A DNA stretch of 64,000 nucleotides, taken from contig CAWCOL010000008.1 in assembly GCA_963797175.1 (NCBI GenBank), forward strand, positions 186,001 through 250,000. Direction: 5' to 3'. The position numbers were made by a program, and so were the translations under genes. The notes beneath the pieces were generated by a model. The model searched no databases, had not been told where the DNA came from, and was given only the letters and a program-made list of their open reading frames with translations. Origin of the DNA: DATLLN01 sp963797175. Its GTDB lineage: Bacteria > Actinomycetota > Thermoleophilia > Gaiellales > JAICJC01. Positions 24,525-33,072 of the stretch are shown here, piece by piece; position 1 is the first letter of the stretch; every line of letters begins with the position of its first letter.

Positions 24525-25880
24525 TCAGCCGCCGAGGCAGACGAGCCGCTCGCCCGGCAGGAACGGGGCGGCACCCGTCCCGACCACGACCGAGCGCGGC
24601 GCAATCGCGGGCGGGGCGGTGCTGGGGTCGCCCAGCGGCACGTCGGCGACGTCCCGGCCGGTGGCGGCGTCGAGCACCCGCAGCACGCCGTCGGCGCAGC
24701 TCGCGAACACCCGGCTGCCGCCGACCGCGAGAGCGGTGAACGAGAACGACGGCAGCCGGTGGTGCCAGATCGGCTCGCCCGTCCACGGGGCCAGCGCCGC
24801 CGCGACGCACGTCCCCGTGTCGTTGTCGTTGGACAGCACGTAGATACGCCGGCCGTCGGTTGCGACGGGGCCGCCCTCCGGGCCTGTGGTCGGTCCGGCC
24901 GCCCCGGTGGAGTCGGTGGAGGGAGTCAGCCGCCGATGCCATAGGCGCCGCCGGGTGAGCCTGTCCCACGCGCGGAAGCCATCCTTGTTGGCCAGCACCA
25001 GCAGCCGCGGGCCGACCAGCACGGGTGCGCTGTTGAAGTCGAAGCCGTGGGTGTCGCCCGGATACACCTGGTCGCGCCACGCGCGCTTCCCCGAGTGCAG
25101 GTGCAGCGCGACCAGCGAGCACGTGCCCGGTGCGCGCCCGACCGGCGTGCCGTACGACGAGCCGGTACCGACGTAGAGCAGGCCCAGCCGGCGATCGACC
25201 GTCGCCGGCGCCAGCACGCCGCCGCCCTCGCCGCCCGCTGGCGTCATCGGCGTGCTCCACCGCATGTGCCCGTCGAACAGGCCGTAGGCGGTGACGCGGC
25301 CGCGCGCCGTCGGCAGCTCGGCACCCGAGCCGGAGCCGACCAGCACCAGGTCGCCGGCGATCATCGGCGGCCCCCAGAAGTAGTCGTCGCTCTGCGCCGT
25401 GCGGATCGGCGCCGCCGTCCAGCGCGTCGCGCCGGTGGCGAGGTCGAGCGCCCGCACGCGGTCGGACGCCACCACCACGTGGCGCCCTTCGACCGCCGCG
25501 CCGCCGAAGAAGCCGAGCTGCCGCGCGTCGGCGCCGCTGCCGTAGGTCGCGGTGCCGAACCTGCGTCGCCAGCGGCGCCGGCCGCCGGCCAGCTCGAACG
25601 CGGCCACGTCGCCCCCCAGCGACGCGGCGACGGCCAGGTCGCCCACCAGCGCGGCCGCGCCGGGGATCCCGCCGTCGAGGGTCGCCGACCACCGCTCGCC
25701 CAGCAGCGCCGGCCCCGAGAGGGCGTGCCGCGTGCCCGCCAGGTCGTGCGCCGGCAACGGCCAGGGGGCGTCGCCGCCCCATGAGGTCGAGGCGAGCGCG
25801 CGAGCGGCGGGCAGGGTGGTCATCGCGGCTGCGGCGGCTCCCCGCAGGAACGTTCCGCGATCGATCCGATGACCCGGCAC
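24525..25880 (-). CDS. Secreted PQQ-like beta-propeller protein
   Basis: A 451-residue protein with an N-terminal export signal (DRGTFLRGAAAAAMTTLPAARALA) that resembles a twin-arginine leader with only one Arg of the pair. The mature part is built of eight-bladed-propeller-like repeats of the outer-membrane BamB/PQQ type: ALDLATGATRW, GLFDGHMRWSTPM, HSGKRAWRDQV, WDRLTRRRLWHRRL, PWTGEPIWHHRL and VLDAATGRDVADV. Residues for a true PQQ dehydrogenase were not identified, so it may be a binding or scaffold protein. GTG 25880 is the likely start. Confidence 0.8.
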   Translation of the reverse strand: MPGHRIDRGTFLRGAAAAAMTTLPAARALASTSWGGDAPWPLPAHDLAGTRHALSGPALLGERWSATLDGGIPGAAALVGDLAVAASLGGDVAAFELAGGRRRWRRRFGTATYGSGADARQLGFFGGAAVEGRHVVVASDRVRALDLATGATRWTAAPIRTAQSDDYFWGPPMIAGDLVLVGSGSGAELPTARGRVTAYGLFDGHMRWSTPMTPAGGEGGGVLAPATVDRRLGLLYVGTGSSYGTPVGRAPGTCSLVALHLHSGKRAWRDQVYPGDTHGFDFNSAPVLVGPRLLVLANKDGFRAWDRLTRRRLWHRRLTPSTDSTGAAGPTTGPEGGPVATDGRRIYVLSNDNDTGTCVAAALAPWTGEPIWHHRLPSFSFTALAVGGSRVFASCADGVLRVLDAATGRDVADVPLGDPSTAPPAIAPRSVVVGTGAAPFLPGERLVCLGG

Positions 25881-25923
25881 GCCGGGCTGATACCCCGATC
25901 GGATTCCCGGTGAACCCGGCCGG

Positions 25924-26922
25924 TCAGTTCCAGGTGCGCGAGCCCGTCGTCGGGCAGGCGCCCGAGCTCCCGGCCGTTCGCTCCGTGTATCCGGCCAGCG
26001 TGCCCGTGTACTGCCACACGATCGCGTTCCCGCCGCTCGTGATCTCGACGACTGCCCCGGACGGGCATGTGGCGGTCGTGATCGTCGCGCTGGAGTCGTA
26101 CGCGTGCGCCGCCTGCGCGGCCATCGTCTGCGTGTAGGTCGCGGGGCTGCCCGGCGTGCCCAGCGGCTGGCAGCTGAGGTAGGTGGCGCCATAGCCGTTC
26201 TGGTGCACGAGGCAGGGGCCGCTGCCCGTGAGCGCGGCCGCGGCCGAGCCCTGCGCTGACGTCACGCTCAGCGTCGCCGACGCCGGCCCGGAGCCGGCCG
26301 GCGGGGTGAAGGTGACATCGATCGTGCACGCCGCGCCCGCCTTGATCGTCGAGCCGCAGGTGGTCGATGACACCGCGAACTCGCCGGCGTTCGCCCCGGT
26401 GATGCCGGCCGATACCGACTTCGCCGTCTGGCCGCCGGTGTTGGAGAGGGTGAGCGTATGCGGCGCGCTGGTCGTGCCGCCGGCGACCGTGCCGAAGTCG
26501 ACCGAGGGTGGATCGAGCGCGAGCTCGGCGGCGACGGTACCCCGGCCGCTGAGATCGGCGGAGACCGCGGTGCCGCCCGCCGCGACGGTCAGCGTCGCGG
26601 CCGCCGCACCGCCCGCCGACGGTGCGAAGTTGACCTTGATCTGGCACTGCCCGGCTGCCGGCAGCGCCTTGCCCAGGCAGCCATCCTTGACCACGGCGAA
26701 CTCGGCCGACCCGGACAGCGAGTCGGCCAGCGCGGGCGTGCGCTGGGTGCCGTGGTTGGTGACGAGGAACGTCGCGCCGTGGGAGGCGCCGACGACGACG
26801 CGTGGGTACGCAAAGGTGCCCGGCGAGAGCTCGAGCGATCCCGTCTGCGCAGCTATTGCCGCGGGCGCTCCCGCAGACAGTGCGCACACGACGACGACGG
26901 CGATCCCTGCGATCCGGCCCAC
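25924..26922 (-). CDS. Secreted protein with ASPM-SPD-2-Hydin-like (choice-of-anchor D) repeats
   Basis: A 332-residue exported protein. After a signal peptide (AGIAVVVVCALSAGAPAAIAA) come two Ig-like modules of about 100 residues: PGTFAYPRVVVGASHGATF..FAVVKDGC and PPSVDFGTVAGGTTSAPHT..FAVSSTTC, each with the FxFxPxxxG strand pattern (VNFAPSAGG, VTFTPPAGSG). The last 90 residues are Cys-containing and unlike the repeats. AAGGAGG is directly in front of an ATG at 26928 but six bases from GTG 26922, so the GTG is the better start. Function unknown; it could bind surfaces or other proteins. Confidence 0.72.
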   Translation of the reverse strand: MGRIAGIAVVVVCALSAGAPAAIAAQTGSLELSPGTFAYPRVVVGASHGATFLVTNHGTQRTPALADSLSGSAEFAVVKDGCLGKALPAAGQCQIKVNFAPSAGGAAAATLTVAAGGTAVSADLSGRGTVAAELALDPPSVDFGTVAGGTTSAPHTLTLSNTGGQTAKSVSAGITGANAGEFAVSSTTCGSTIKAGAACTIDVTFTPPAGSGPASATLSVTSAQGSAAAALTGSGPCLVHQNGYGATYLSCQPLGTPGSPATYTQTMAAQAAHAYDSSATITTATCPSGAVVEITSGGNAIVWQYTGTLAGYTERTAGSSGACPTTGSRTWN

Positions 26923-27065
26923 GACCATCCTCCTTGGAGCATCAACGACGCCGCGAGGGTACCGCCGCCTCCGGGCAGAGGTCAAGAGTGGTGCGAAGAT
27001 CGCACCGTCCTCGTGCGTCATGTGTGCATGCAGCGGATGCGCGCACATCGATCCCGGGGCCGGCG

Positions 27066-27266
27066 ATGACGCCCCCCGACGAGCCGCTTGTCCGCCTCGA
27101 ACCGGAGCAGCACCCGGGCGGCTGGTGTGAGCGAGCCCCTGGGCGCGCCCCGTGTCCGAACCCCTCTCGCTATCGCGTGCTGCTCGGGCGCCTCCAGCTG
27201 CACCTGTGCGAGAGCTGCCTGATCGACTCGATGATCGACGGCGTCTCGCCCCGCCTCGGCGCTTGA
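27066..27266 (+). CDS. Small four-Cys hypothetical protein
   Basis: A 66-residue ORF from ATG 27066 with Cys residues arranged as WCERAPGRAPC and LCESC, compatible with a small zinc ribbon. Upstream lies a 137-bp gap from the start of the divergent secreted-repeat gene; downstream it ends 10 bases before the convergent kinase-like gene. No ribosome site is obvious and no family is recognised, so its reality rests mainly on the Cys spacing and good fit in the gap. Confidence 0.4.
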   Translation: MTPPDEPLVRLEPEQHPGGWCERAPGRAPCPNPSRYRVLLGRLQLHLCESCLIDSMIDGVSPRLGA

Positions 27267-27276
27267 CCGAGTCCGC

Positions 27277-27906
27277 TCAGGCGCCGATCGCGGTCACGCC
27301 GTCCGACGAGGCGGTGCCCGCTGGCAGGCCGGCGACGATCACCTCGACCAGCTCCTCGTCCGTGAAGCGGCTGGCGGTGATCATCAGGTGGAAGTTTGAC
27401 GGGTCGTCCAGCCGCCTGGCGTAGTGCCGGCCGATGTAGCCGCGGCGCATCCGGTCGTCGGCGGCCACCAGCCGGCGGGCCTCGGTTCGCGTCACCACGC
27501 GCTCGGCGGCAACGCGGTCGATCCGCCACTCGGCGGGCGCGATCAGCCGCACGTGCCGCGCGTCGGCGTGGTCGGCCAGCGCGGCGAACCCGCCGCGGCC
27601 GACGACGACACAGGACTGGCGCCCCGCCTCGTGCAGCACGCTCTCGGTCGTGCGGTGCGCCTGCTCCGCCTGGCCCGGCACCGCCCGCAGCTCGGCGACG
27701 CCGAACCACTCGGACAGCCCCGCTCCGGCATCGGCGCGCCAGGTCGGCACCGTCCCCTCGGCCGCCGTGGCGCGCAGGCGCAGCGCGCGCATGATCGCCC
27801 GCACGATCTGGCGGTTCACCACGGGCAGGCCGAGGCGCTCGCCCAGCAGCTCGCCGATCCGCTCCCCGTCGACGCCGAGCTGCCAGGAGAGCGTGACGAC
27901 GATCAT
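27277..27906 (-). CDS. Cytidylate kinase-like family protein
   Basis: A 209-residue protein of the cytidylate-kinase-like family. It has a beta strand then a degenerate P-loop (TLSWQLGVDGERIGELLGERL), a conserved VVNRQIV segment, a central VVGRGGFAAL, HVRLIAPAEWRI, and a C-terminal YIGRHYARRLDDPSNFHLMI that matches the DPxxYDLVINT region of kinases. The phosphate-binding loop lacks the usual GxGKS, so kinase activity is uncertain. It starts 13 bases after the MBL hydrolase stop, in the same operon. Confidence 0.75.
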   Translation of the reverse strand: MIVVTLSWQLGVDGERIGELLGERLGLPVVNRQIVRAIMRALRLRATAAEGTVPTWRADAGAGLSEWFGVAELRAVPGQAEQAHRTTESVLHEAGRQSCVVVGRGGFAALADHADARHVRLIAPAEWRIDRVAAERVVTRTEARRLVAADDRMRRGYIGRHYARRLDDPSNFHLMITASRFTDEELVEVIVAGLPAGTASSDGVTAIGA

Positions 27907-27919
27907 CGGCCGGGGGCGA

Positions 27920-28579
27920 TCATCGGGGCCGCTCCGCCGACACCGCCAGCGGCCGGTCGCGGCGGGCCGCGTCGAGGTCGAAGCGGTCGGGCGTCTCCCA
28001 CACGTCGAAGCGCTCGAGGAAGGCGTCGGCGGGCTCGAGGAAGTCGATCGCATCGGTGCGGTAGTGCATGGGGACGACCACCGCCGGCTGCAGCGTGGCG
28101 ACCACCTCGGCCGCTCCGGCGGCGTCCAGCGTGGGGCCGCCCCCGACGGGGACGAACAGCACGTCCACGTCGCCGATCGCCTCCCGCTGCTCGGGGCGCA
28201 GCGCGGGCTGGCCGAAGTCGCCCATGTGGCAGAGCCGGGCGCCGTCCAGCTCGAGCACGAAGATCGTGTTCGGCCCGCGCACCGTGCCCGCCTGCCCATC
28301 GTGCTCGGACGCGATCGCGACCACCTCGCCGATCGGGGTGGTGAAGCGGCCCGCGGTCGACCGCACGACGTGGGGCTCGCCGGTCACCGCCTCGGCGTGG
28401 TTGTGGTCGATGTGCTCGTGCGTGATCAACAGGACGTCTGCCTCGTGCTCCGGCACAGCCGGGTAGTCGAAGCGGAGCTCGCGCCCCGGCACCGAGAGGT
28501 CGCCGAAGGGGTCGATCGTCACGGTGTGATCGCTGCCCGTGAGGGTGAACGCGGATTGGCCGTACCAGCGGACGTGCAT
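27920..28579 (-). CDS. MBL-fold metallo-hydrolase (UPF0173/UlaG-like)
   Basis: Metallo-beta-lactamase-fold hydrolase of 219 residues. Metal ligands appear as ITHEHIDHNH (HxHxDH), MGDFGQP and the C-terminal PMHYRTDAI. The start MHVRWYGQSAFTL is typical for the UlaG/UPF0173 branch, whose members cleave lactones or act on phosphodiesters; the substrate here is unknown. GGAGG lies a few bases before the ATG at 28579. It is divergent from the merR-type gene (135 bp apart). Confidence 0.88.
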   Translation of the reverse strand: MHVRWYGQSAFTLTGSDHTVTIDPFGDLSVPGRELRFDYPAVPEHEADVLLITHEHIDHNHAEAVTGEPHVVRSTAGRFTTPIGEVVAIASEHDGQAGTVRGPNTIFVLELDGARLCHMGDFGQPALRPEQREAIGDVDVLFVPVGGGPTLDAAGAAEVVATLQPAVVVPMHYRTDAIDFLEPADAFLERFDVWETPDRFDLDAARRDRPLAVSAERPR

Positions 28580-28675
28580 GGCGCCTCCAGGGGTTGACCT
28601 TGGCCCGTCGTTATGACATCTTGACGTGAGGATGAGATTACCACCGGACCCATCCGTCCGTATCGGCATGCTAAC

Positions 28676-28691
28676 CTTCCATAGACGGAAG
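28676..28691. promoter_or_regulatory. Inverted repeat in the merR promoter region
   Basis: CTTCC (28676-28680) and GGAAG (28687-28691) are inverted around ATAGAC, in the unusually AT-rich gap between the MBL and MerR genes. MerR-type proteins bind such dyads between the -35 and -10 of their own promoters. No spacing proof is possible from sequence alone. Confidence 0.4.
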
Positions 28692-28714
28692 ATTTTGTAA
28701 GGAGACCAGCTCCG

Positions 28715-29170
28715 ATGATGGCGATCGACATCGAGCAGTTCAGGATCGGCGAGCTCGCCCGCCGGGTGGGGGCGACCGCCCGCACCGTGCGCTACTACGA
28801 GGAGCTCGGGCTGCTCCCCGGGCGCGACCGCGCCGACGGCGCCCACCGGCTCTACGACGCAACCGACGAGGCGCGGCTGCGCGACCTGCTCCGCATCCGC
28901 GACCTGCTCGGCCTCTCGTTGACCCAGCTCCAGGACTGGGTGGCCGCCGAGGATGCGCGCGCGCAGCTGCGGGAGCGCTGGCACGCCACCCCCGCCCCGG
29001 ACGAGGGTGCCCGCGCCGAGATCATGCGCCAGTCGATCTCCCACATCGACACCCAGCTGAGCGTGGTGCGCACTCGCCGCCGCGCCCTGGAGGACCTGGA
29101 GGACGAGCTGACCGGGAAGCGCCGCCACGTGCGCGAGCTGCTGGCAGAGCTGGAGCACGGGGCGGAATGA
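28715..29170 (+). CDS. MerR-family transcriptional regulator
   Basis: A 151-residue one-component regulator. The winged helix-turn-helix is at residues 10-75 (FRIGELARRVGATARTVRYYEELGLL, then LYDATDEARLRDLLRIRDL); a dimerising coiled coil follows to the C-terminus (HIDTQLSVVRTRRRALEDLEDEL). No Cys ligand pair for metal sensing is present, so an organic effector is more likely. AAGGAG precedes the ATG at 28715. The gene overlaps the efflux pump gene by four bases (ATGA), so it very likely controls that pump and itself. Confidence 0.92.
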   Translation: MMAIDIEQFRIGELARRVGATARTVRYYEELGLLPGRDRADGAHRLYDATDEARLRDLLRIRDLLGLSLTQLQDWVAAEDARAQLRERWHATPAPDEGARAEIMRQSISHIDTQLSVVRTRRRALEDLEDELTGKRRHVRELLAELEHGAE

Positions 29171-30903
29171 CGGCTCCGGCGGCGCGGCACGACCGCTACA
29201 AGTGGGTGGCGCTCTCGAACACGACGATCGGGATCCTGATGGCGACCATCAACTCCTCGATCGTCCTGATCGCGCTGCCGGACATCTTCCGCGGCATCCG
29301 CCTCGACCCGCTCCAGCAGGGCAACTCCAGCTACCTGCTGTGGATGATCATGGGCTTCCTGGTGGCGACCGCCGTGTTGGTCGTCAGCTTCGGCCGCGTC
29401 GGCGACATCTACGGCCGCGTGCGCATGTTCACGCTCGGCTTCGCCATCTTCACCGTGTTCTCGCTGCTGCTCTCCGTGACCTGGATGGACGGCAGCCAGG
29501 CCGCGCTGTGGATGATCGTGATGCGGATCGGGCAGGGCGTCGGCGGCGCCTTCCTGTTCGCGAACTCGTCAGCGATCCTGACCGATGCCTTCCCTCACGA
29601 CCAGCGCGGGCTGGCGCTGGGCGTGAACGCGGTGGCCGGCATCGCCGGCTCCTTCATCGGCCTCGTCCTGGGCGGCATCCTCGGGCCGGTGGACTGGCGA
29701 CTGGTCTTCCTCGTCTCCGTCCCGGTCGGCCTGTTCGGCACGTTCTGGTCATGGTGGAAGCTCGAGGAGCGCGGCATCCGCCAGCCCGCGCGTATTGACT
29801 GGTGGGGCAACATCACCTTCGCGGTCGGGCTGATCCTGGTGCTGGTGGCCATCACGTACGGCATCCAGCCCTACGGCGGCCACGTGATGGGGTGGACGAA
29901 CCCGAAGGTGTACGGCTCGATGATCGGCGGCCTGGTGCTGCTGGCCGTGTTCGCCGTGATCGAGGTGCGCACCGAGGACCCGATGTTCCGCCTCTCGCTG
30001 TTTCGCATCCGTGCCTTCACGTTCGGCAACATCGCGACGCTGCTGGCGTCGCTCGGCCGCGGCGGCCTGATGTTCATGCTGATCATGTGGCTCCAGGGGA
30101 TCTGGCTCCCGCTGCACGGCTACAGCTTCTCCCAGACCCCGCTCTGGGCCGGCGTCTACATGCTGCCGCTGACGGTCGGCTTCCTCGTCGCCGGCCCCGC
30201 CTCGGGCTGGCTCTCCGACCACTTCGGCGCGCGGCCGTTCGCGACCGGCGGCATGCTGATCGCCGCGCTCTCGTTCTACCTGCTGGAGGAGCTGCCGGTG
30301 AACTTCTCCTACACCTACTTCGCCGGGCTGCTGCTGATGGTCGGGATCGGCATGGGCCTGTTCGCCTCGCCCAACCAGGCCGGGATCATGAACAGCCTGC
30401 CGCCCAACCGGCGCGGCGTCGGCGCCGGCATGGCGACGACGTTCCAGAACTCTGCGCTGGTGCTCTCGATCGGCATCTTCTTCTCGCTGATGATCCTGGG
30501 GCTGGCCGACGCGCTGCCCTCCAGCCTCCAGCACGGCCTGGTCGCGCAGGGCGTCGCGGCCGGCGACGCCGAGCGCATCTCGCACCTGCCGCCGGTCGGC
30601 CTGCTGTTCGCGTCCTTCCTCGGCTACAACCCGATGCACGAGCTGCTCGGCCCGTCGCTGCACCACCTGACGGCGGCCCAGGCGGCGCACCTCACCAGTC
30701 GCAGCTACTTCCCGGGGCTGATCTCGCACGCGTTCTCGGAGGGCCTCCACGAGGCGTTCGACTTCGCGATCGGGTGCTGCCTGGTGGCGGCGGCCGCGTC
30801 GTGGTTCCGCGGCGGGCGCTTCGTCCACGACGTGCACGCGGCCGACGCGCCGCCGGTCGAGTCGGTGGACGGCGAGCTGGTGCTCGCCTCCGACGGCGAT
30901 TAG
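29167..30903 (+). CDS. MFS multidrug efflux transporter (DHA2/EmrB-QacA type)
   Basis: Inner-membrane proton-driven drug exporter of 578 residues with about 14 membrane segments. Family features are LPDIFRGIRLDP early on, LLWMIMGFLVATAVLVVSFGRVGDIYGRVR (motif A region), RIGQGVGGAFLFANSSAIL (motif C-like antiporter signature), and a long loop after helix 12 before the last two segments. Its start codon overlaps the merR-type stop, indicating a regulator-pump operon. The substrate cannot be told from sequence. The 3' end overlaps the convergent aldo/keto reductase by four bases. Confidence 0.92.
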   Translation: MTAPAARHDRYKWVALSNTTIGILMATINSSIVLIALPDIFRGIRLDPLQQGNSSYLLWMIMGFLVATAVLVVSFGRVGDIYGRVRMFTLGFAIFTVFSLLLSVTWMDGSQAALWMIVMRIGQGVGGAFLFANSSAILTDAFPHDQRGLALGVNAVAGIAGSFIGLVLGGILGPVDWRLVFLVSVPVGLFGTFWSWWKLEERGIRQPARIDWWGNITFAVGLILVLVAITYGIQPYGGHVMGWTNPKVYGSMIGGLVLLAVFAVIEVRTEDPMFRLSLFRIRAFTFGNIATLLASLGRGGLMFMLIMWLQGIWLPLHGYSFSQTPLWAGVYMLPLTVGFLVAGPASGWLSDHFGARPFATGGMLIAALSFYLLEELPVNFSYTYFAGLLLMVGIGMGLFASPNQAGIMNSLPPNRRGVGAGMATTFQNSALVLSIGIFFSLMILGLADALPSSLQHGLVAQGVAAGDAERISHLPPVGLLFASFLGYNPMHELLGPSLHHLTAAQAAHLTSRSYFPGLISHAFSEGLHEAFDFAIGCCLVAAAASWFRGGRFVHDVHAADAPPVESVDGELVLASDGD

Positions 30904-31934
30904 GCGACGGTGATCCGGCGGCGGCGAACCGGATCGGCGAGGGCAGGCGGCAGGTAGCCCGCGTCCGCGGGGTTCAGGTTGATGCCGGGCGGGACGATCT
31001 CGTCGATCCGGTCGAGCACGTCCGGCGGCAGCGTCACGTCCAGCGCCTCGAGCTGGGACTCGAGCTGCTCCATCGTCCGCGGGCCGATGATCGCCGACGT
31101 GACCGCGCGGTGCGCAGTGACGAAGGCGAGGGCCATCTGGATCATGGTCAGCCCGGCTCCGTCGGCCAGCGCCCCCAGGGCGTCGGCCGCCTCCAGCTTG
31201 CGCTGGTTGGCGGGCAGCGACATGTCGAACCGCTGTGGGATCCGCTCCGCCCGCGAGCTCTGCGGCAGCTCGTGGCCGGTGCGGTACCCGCCCGACAGCC
31301 AGCCGCCGGCCAGCGGGCTCCAGCTGAGCACGCCCATGCCGTAGCGCTCGCAGACGGGCAGCACGTCCGCCTCGATTCCGCGCACCAGCAGCGAGTAGGG
31401 CGGCTGCTCGGTCACGAACCGCTCGCGACCGCGGCGCTCGGCCACCCACTGCGCCTCGACGATCGCGTGCGCCGGGAAGGTGGAGCTGCCGAAGTAGCGG
31501 ATCTTGCCGGCGCGGACGAGGTCGGTGAGCGCGCCCAGCGTCTCGTCCACGTCCGTGTCCGGCTCGGGGCGGTGCACCTGGTAGAGGTCGATCCAGTCGG
31601 TGCGCAGGCGGCGCAGACTCTCCTCGACCTCGCGCACGATCCAGCGCCGCGAGTTGCCCTTGCGGTTGGGGTCGTCGCCCATCGAGCCGTGGAACTTGGT
31701 CGCCAGCACGATGTCGTCGCGCCGCCCCTCAAGGGCGCGGCCGACGATCTCCTCGGACTCGCCGGCGGCGTAGACGTCGGCGGTGTCCACGAAGTTGATG
31801 CCCGCGTCGAGCGCGCGGTGGATGATCCGGATCGAGTCGTCGTGGTCGCGGTTGCCCCACGCGCCGAACATCATCGTGCCCAGGCAGAGCGGGCTGACGG
31901 CAACCCCCGTGCGTCCCAGTTCGCGGTACTCCAT
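30900..31934 (-). CDS. Aldo/keto reductase
   Basis: NADPH-dependent carbonyl reductase of 344 residues with the TIM-barrel aldo/keto reductase pattern: MEYRELGRTGVAVSPLCLGT, FVDTADVYAAGESEEIVGRAL (catalytic Asp and Tyr), ATKFHG (Lys), WIDLYQVHRPEPD (His), and a cofactor segment near the C-terminus (TSAIIGPRTMEQLESQLEAL). It resembles YghZ/general stress protein 69 relatives. The ATG has TAGTGT six bases upstream. It is divergent from the hemerythrin-like gene with 22 bp between starts. Confidence 0.94.
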   Translation of the reverse strand: MEYRELGRTGVAVSPLCLGTMMFGAWGNRDHDDSIRIIHRALDAGINFVDTADVYAAGESEEIVGRALEGRRDDIVLATKFHGSMGDDPNRKGNSRRWIVREVEESLRRLRTDWIDLYQVHRPEPDTDVDETLGALTDLVRAGKIRYFGSSTFPAHAIVEAQWVAERRGRERFVTEQPPYSLLVRGIEADVLPVCERYGMGVLSWSPLAGGWLSGGYRTGHELPQSSRAERIPQRFDMSLPANQRKLEAADALGALADGAGLTMIQMALAFVTAHRAVTSAIIGPRTMEQLESQLEALDVTLPPDVLDRIDEIVPPGINLNPADAGYLPPALADPVRRRRITVA

Positions 31935-31940
31935 CGCCGC

Positions 31941-31950
31941 ACACTAGCGT
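31941..31950. promoter_or_regulatory. Overlapping divergent -10 elements sharing CTAG (aldo/keto reductase / hemerythrin-like)
   Basis: ACACTAGCGT contains TAGTGT on the minus strand (31946-31941), six bases before the ATG at 31934, and TAGCGT on the plus strand (31945-31950), six bases before the ATG at 31957. The entire intergenic space is 22 bp. Confidence 0.6.
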
Positions 31951-31956
31951 GCACCG

Positions 31957-32466
31957 ATGGCCACCTCCCAGCAGCCGCCCGAGACCCCGTTCGGCGCCGC
32001 GCTGTACGAGGAACTGCTCTGGGTGCACGGCCTGATCCGGGCCGATCTGGAGACGGTCGAGGGGCTGGCGGCCGCCGTGCTCGACGGGCTCCCCGCCGGG
32101 GAGCTGCGGGAGGCGCTGGAGGAGCTGGAGCGGACCGGCCCGATCTGGCAGCTGCGCGTCTCGTGCCTGCGGTACTGCAGGTTCGTGCATCTGCACCACC
32201 GGCTCGAGGACCGGGCGCTGTTCCCGGCGCTGCGCCGCACCGACCCTGCCATCGGCGGCGTGGTCGACCGGCTCGAGGCCGAGCACCGGGCCGTGTCCGA
32301 CCTGCTCGATCGGGTTGAGGCCGAGGCGGCGGCCCTGGACGGCGACCCCGGCGCCCGGGCCCGCGTCGCCGCGGCGCTGCGCGACCTCGCCGGCCACCTG
32401 CTCGCGCACCTCGCCTACGAGGAGGAGCACGCCGGGCCGACGCTGCGGCGCATGCAGGGCCTGTGA
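31957..32466 (+). CDS. Hemerythrin-like HHE-domain protein
   Basis: A 169-residue four-helix protein of the hemerythrin/HHE type that may hold a di-iron site. Candidate iron ligands are His in LLWVHGLIR, the HLHHRLEDRALF block (HxxxE type), HRAVSDLL, and HLLAHLAYEEEH near the C-terminus. Family members sense or scavenge oxygen or nitric oxide or take part in iron repair; no specific role can be assigned. Leaderless-type start. Its stop overlaps a possible early start of the cupin gene, so they may be cotranscribed. Confidence 0.85.
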   Translation: MATSQQPPETPFGAALYEELLWVHGLIRADLETVEGLAAAVLDGLPAGELREALEELERTGPIWQLRVSCLRYCRFVHLHHRLEDRALFPALRRTDPAIGGVVDRLEAEHRAVSDLLDRVEAEAAALDGDPGARARVAAALRDLAGHLLAHLAYEEEHAGPTLRRMQGL

Positions 32467-32525
32467 CGGCCACGGGGATACGATCGGATCACGACGTCCT
32501 CGTCCACATCACCAGGAAGGCGACC

Positions 32526-32915
32526 GTGTCCGGCTACACCAGGATCAACATGATGGCGATCGACCCCTCGCCGGCGGCGGAGGAGTACGGCATCGACGCG
32601 CGCTTCGGGCGGAGCCACCTCGACTCGGACCACCTCGGGGTCAGCTACTTCCGGTACCCGCCGGACTTCCGCACCACCATGGGCCACCGCCACAGCGAGC
32701 AGGAGGAGGTCTACGTGGTCGTGTCCGGGTCGGGCCGGATCCGCGTGGACGACGACATCGTGGACGTGGGGCCATGGGACGTCGTCCGCGTCGCCCCCAG
32801 TACGATCCGCGGCGTCGCGGCCGGCCCCGAGGGCCTGGAGATGCTCGCCGTGGGGAGCGATCGTCCGGCCGGCGGCGACGGCGAGCAGGTGGACGACTGG
32901 TGGCACCATACGTAA
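32526..32915 (+). CDS. Cupin-domain protein
   Basis: A 129-residue single-cupin protein. The first cupin motif is seen in GHRHSEQEEVYVVVSGSGRI (His, His, Glu) and the second in VGPWDVVRVAPSTIRGVAAG, where the usual metal His is replaced by Arg, so metal binding may be altered. GTG 32526 is chosen because AGGAAGG lies five bases upstream; another in-frame GTG at 32463 would overlap the preceding gene. Cupins of this size include isomerases, sugar-binding proteins and dioxygenase relatives; function unknown. Confidence 0.8.
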   Translation: MSGYTRINMMAIDPSPAAEEYGIDARFGRSHLDSDHLGVSYFRYPPDFRTTMGHRHSEQEEVYVVVSGSGRIRVDDDIVDVGPWDVVRVAPSTIRGVAAGPEGLEMLAVGSDRPAGGDGEQVDDWWHHT

Positions 32916-33072
32916 GTACTGGTTCGCCAGTCAGTTCGTTGTGAAATTGTACGCATCCCGTGTGATATGCAACACGTTCCGGTTCTCCGCAGTAGAGTGT
33001 CACCCGCTCTGATGAAAGCCCCGCGCTCCCGATAATCGGCGGGGTTCCGTATATAGGAGGGGGTACATTCGT

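Noticed and set aside
29802..32318. An 838-codon plus-strand frame across the MFS pump and aldo/keto reductase
   Set aside because: It covers two well-supported genes in other frames and shows no protein family.
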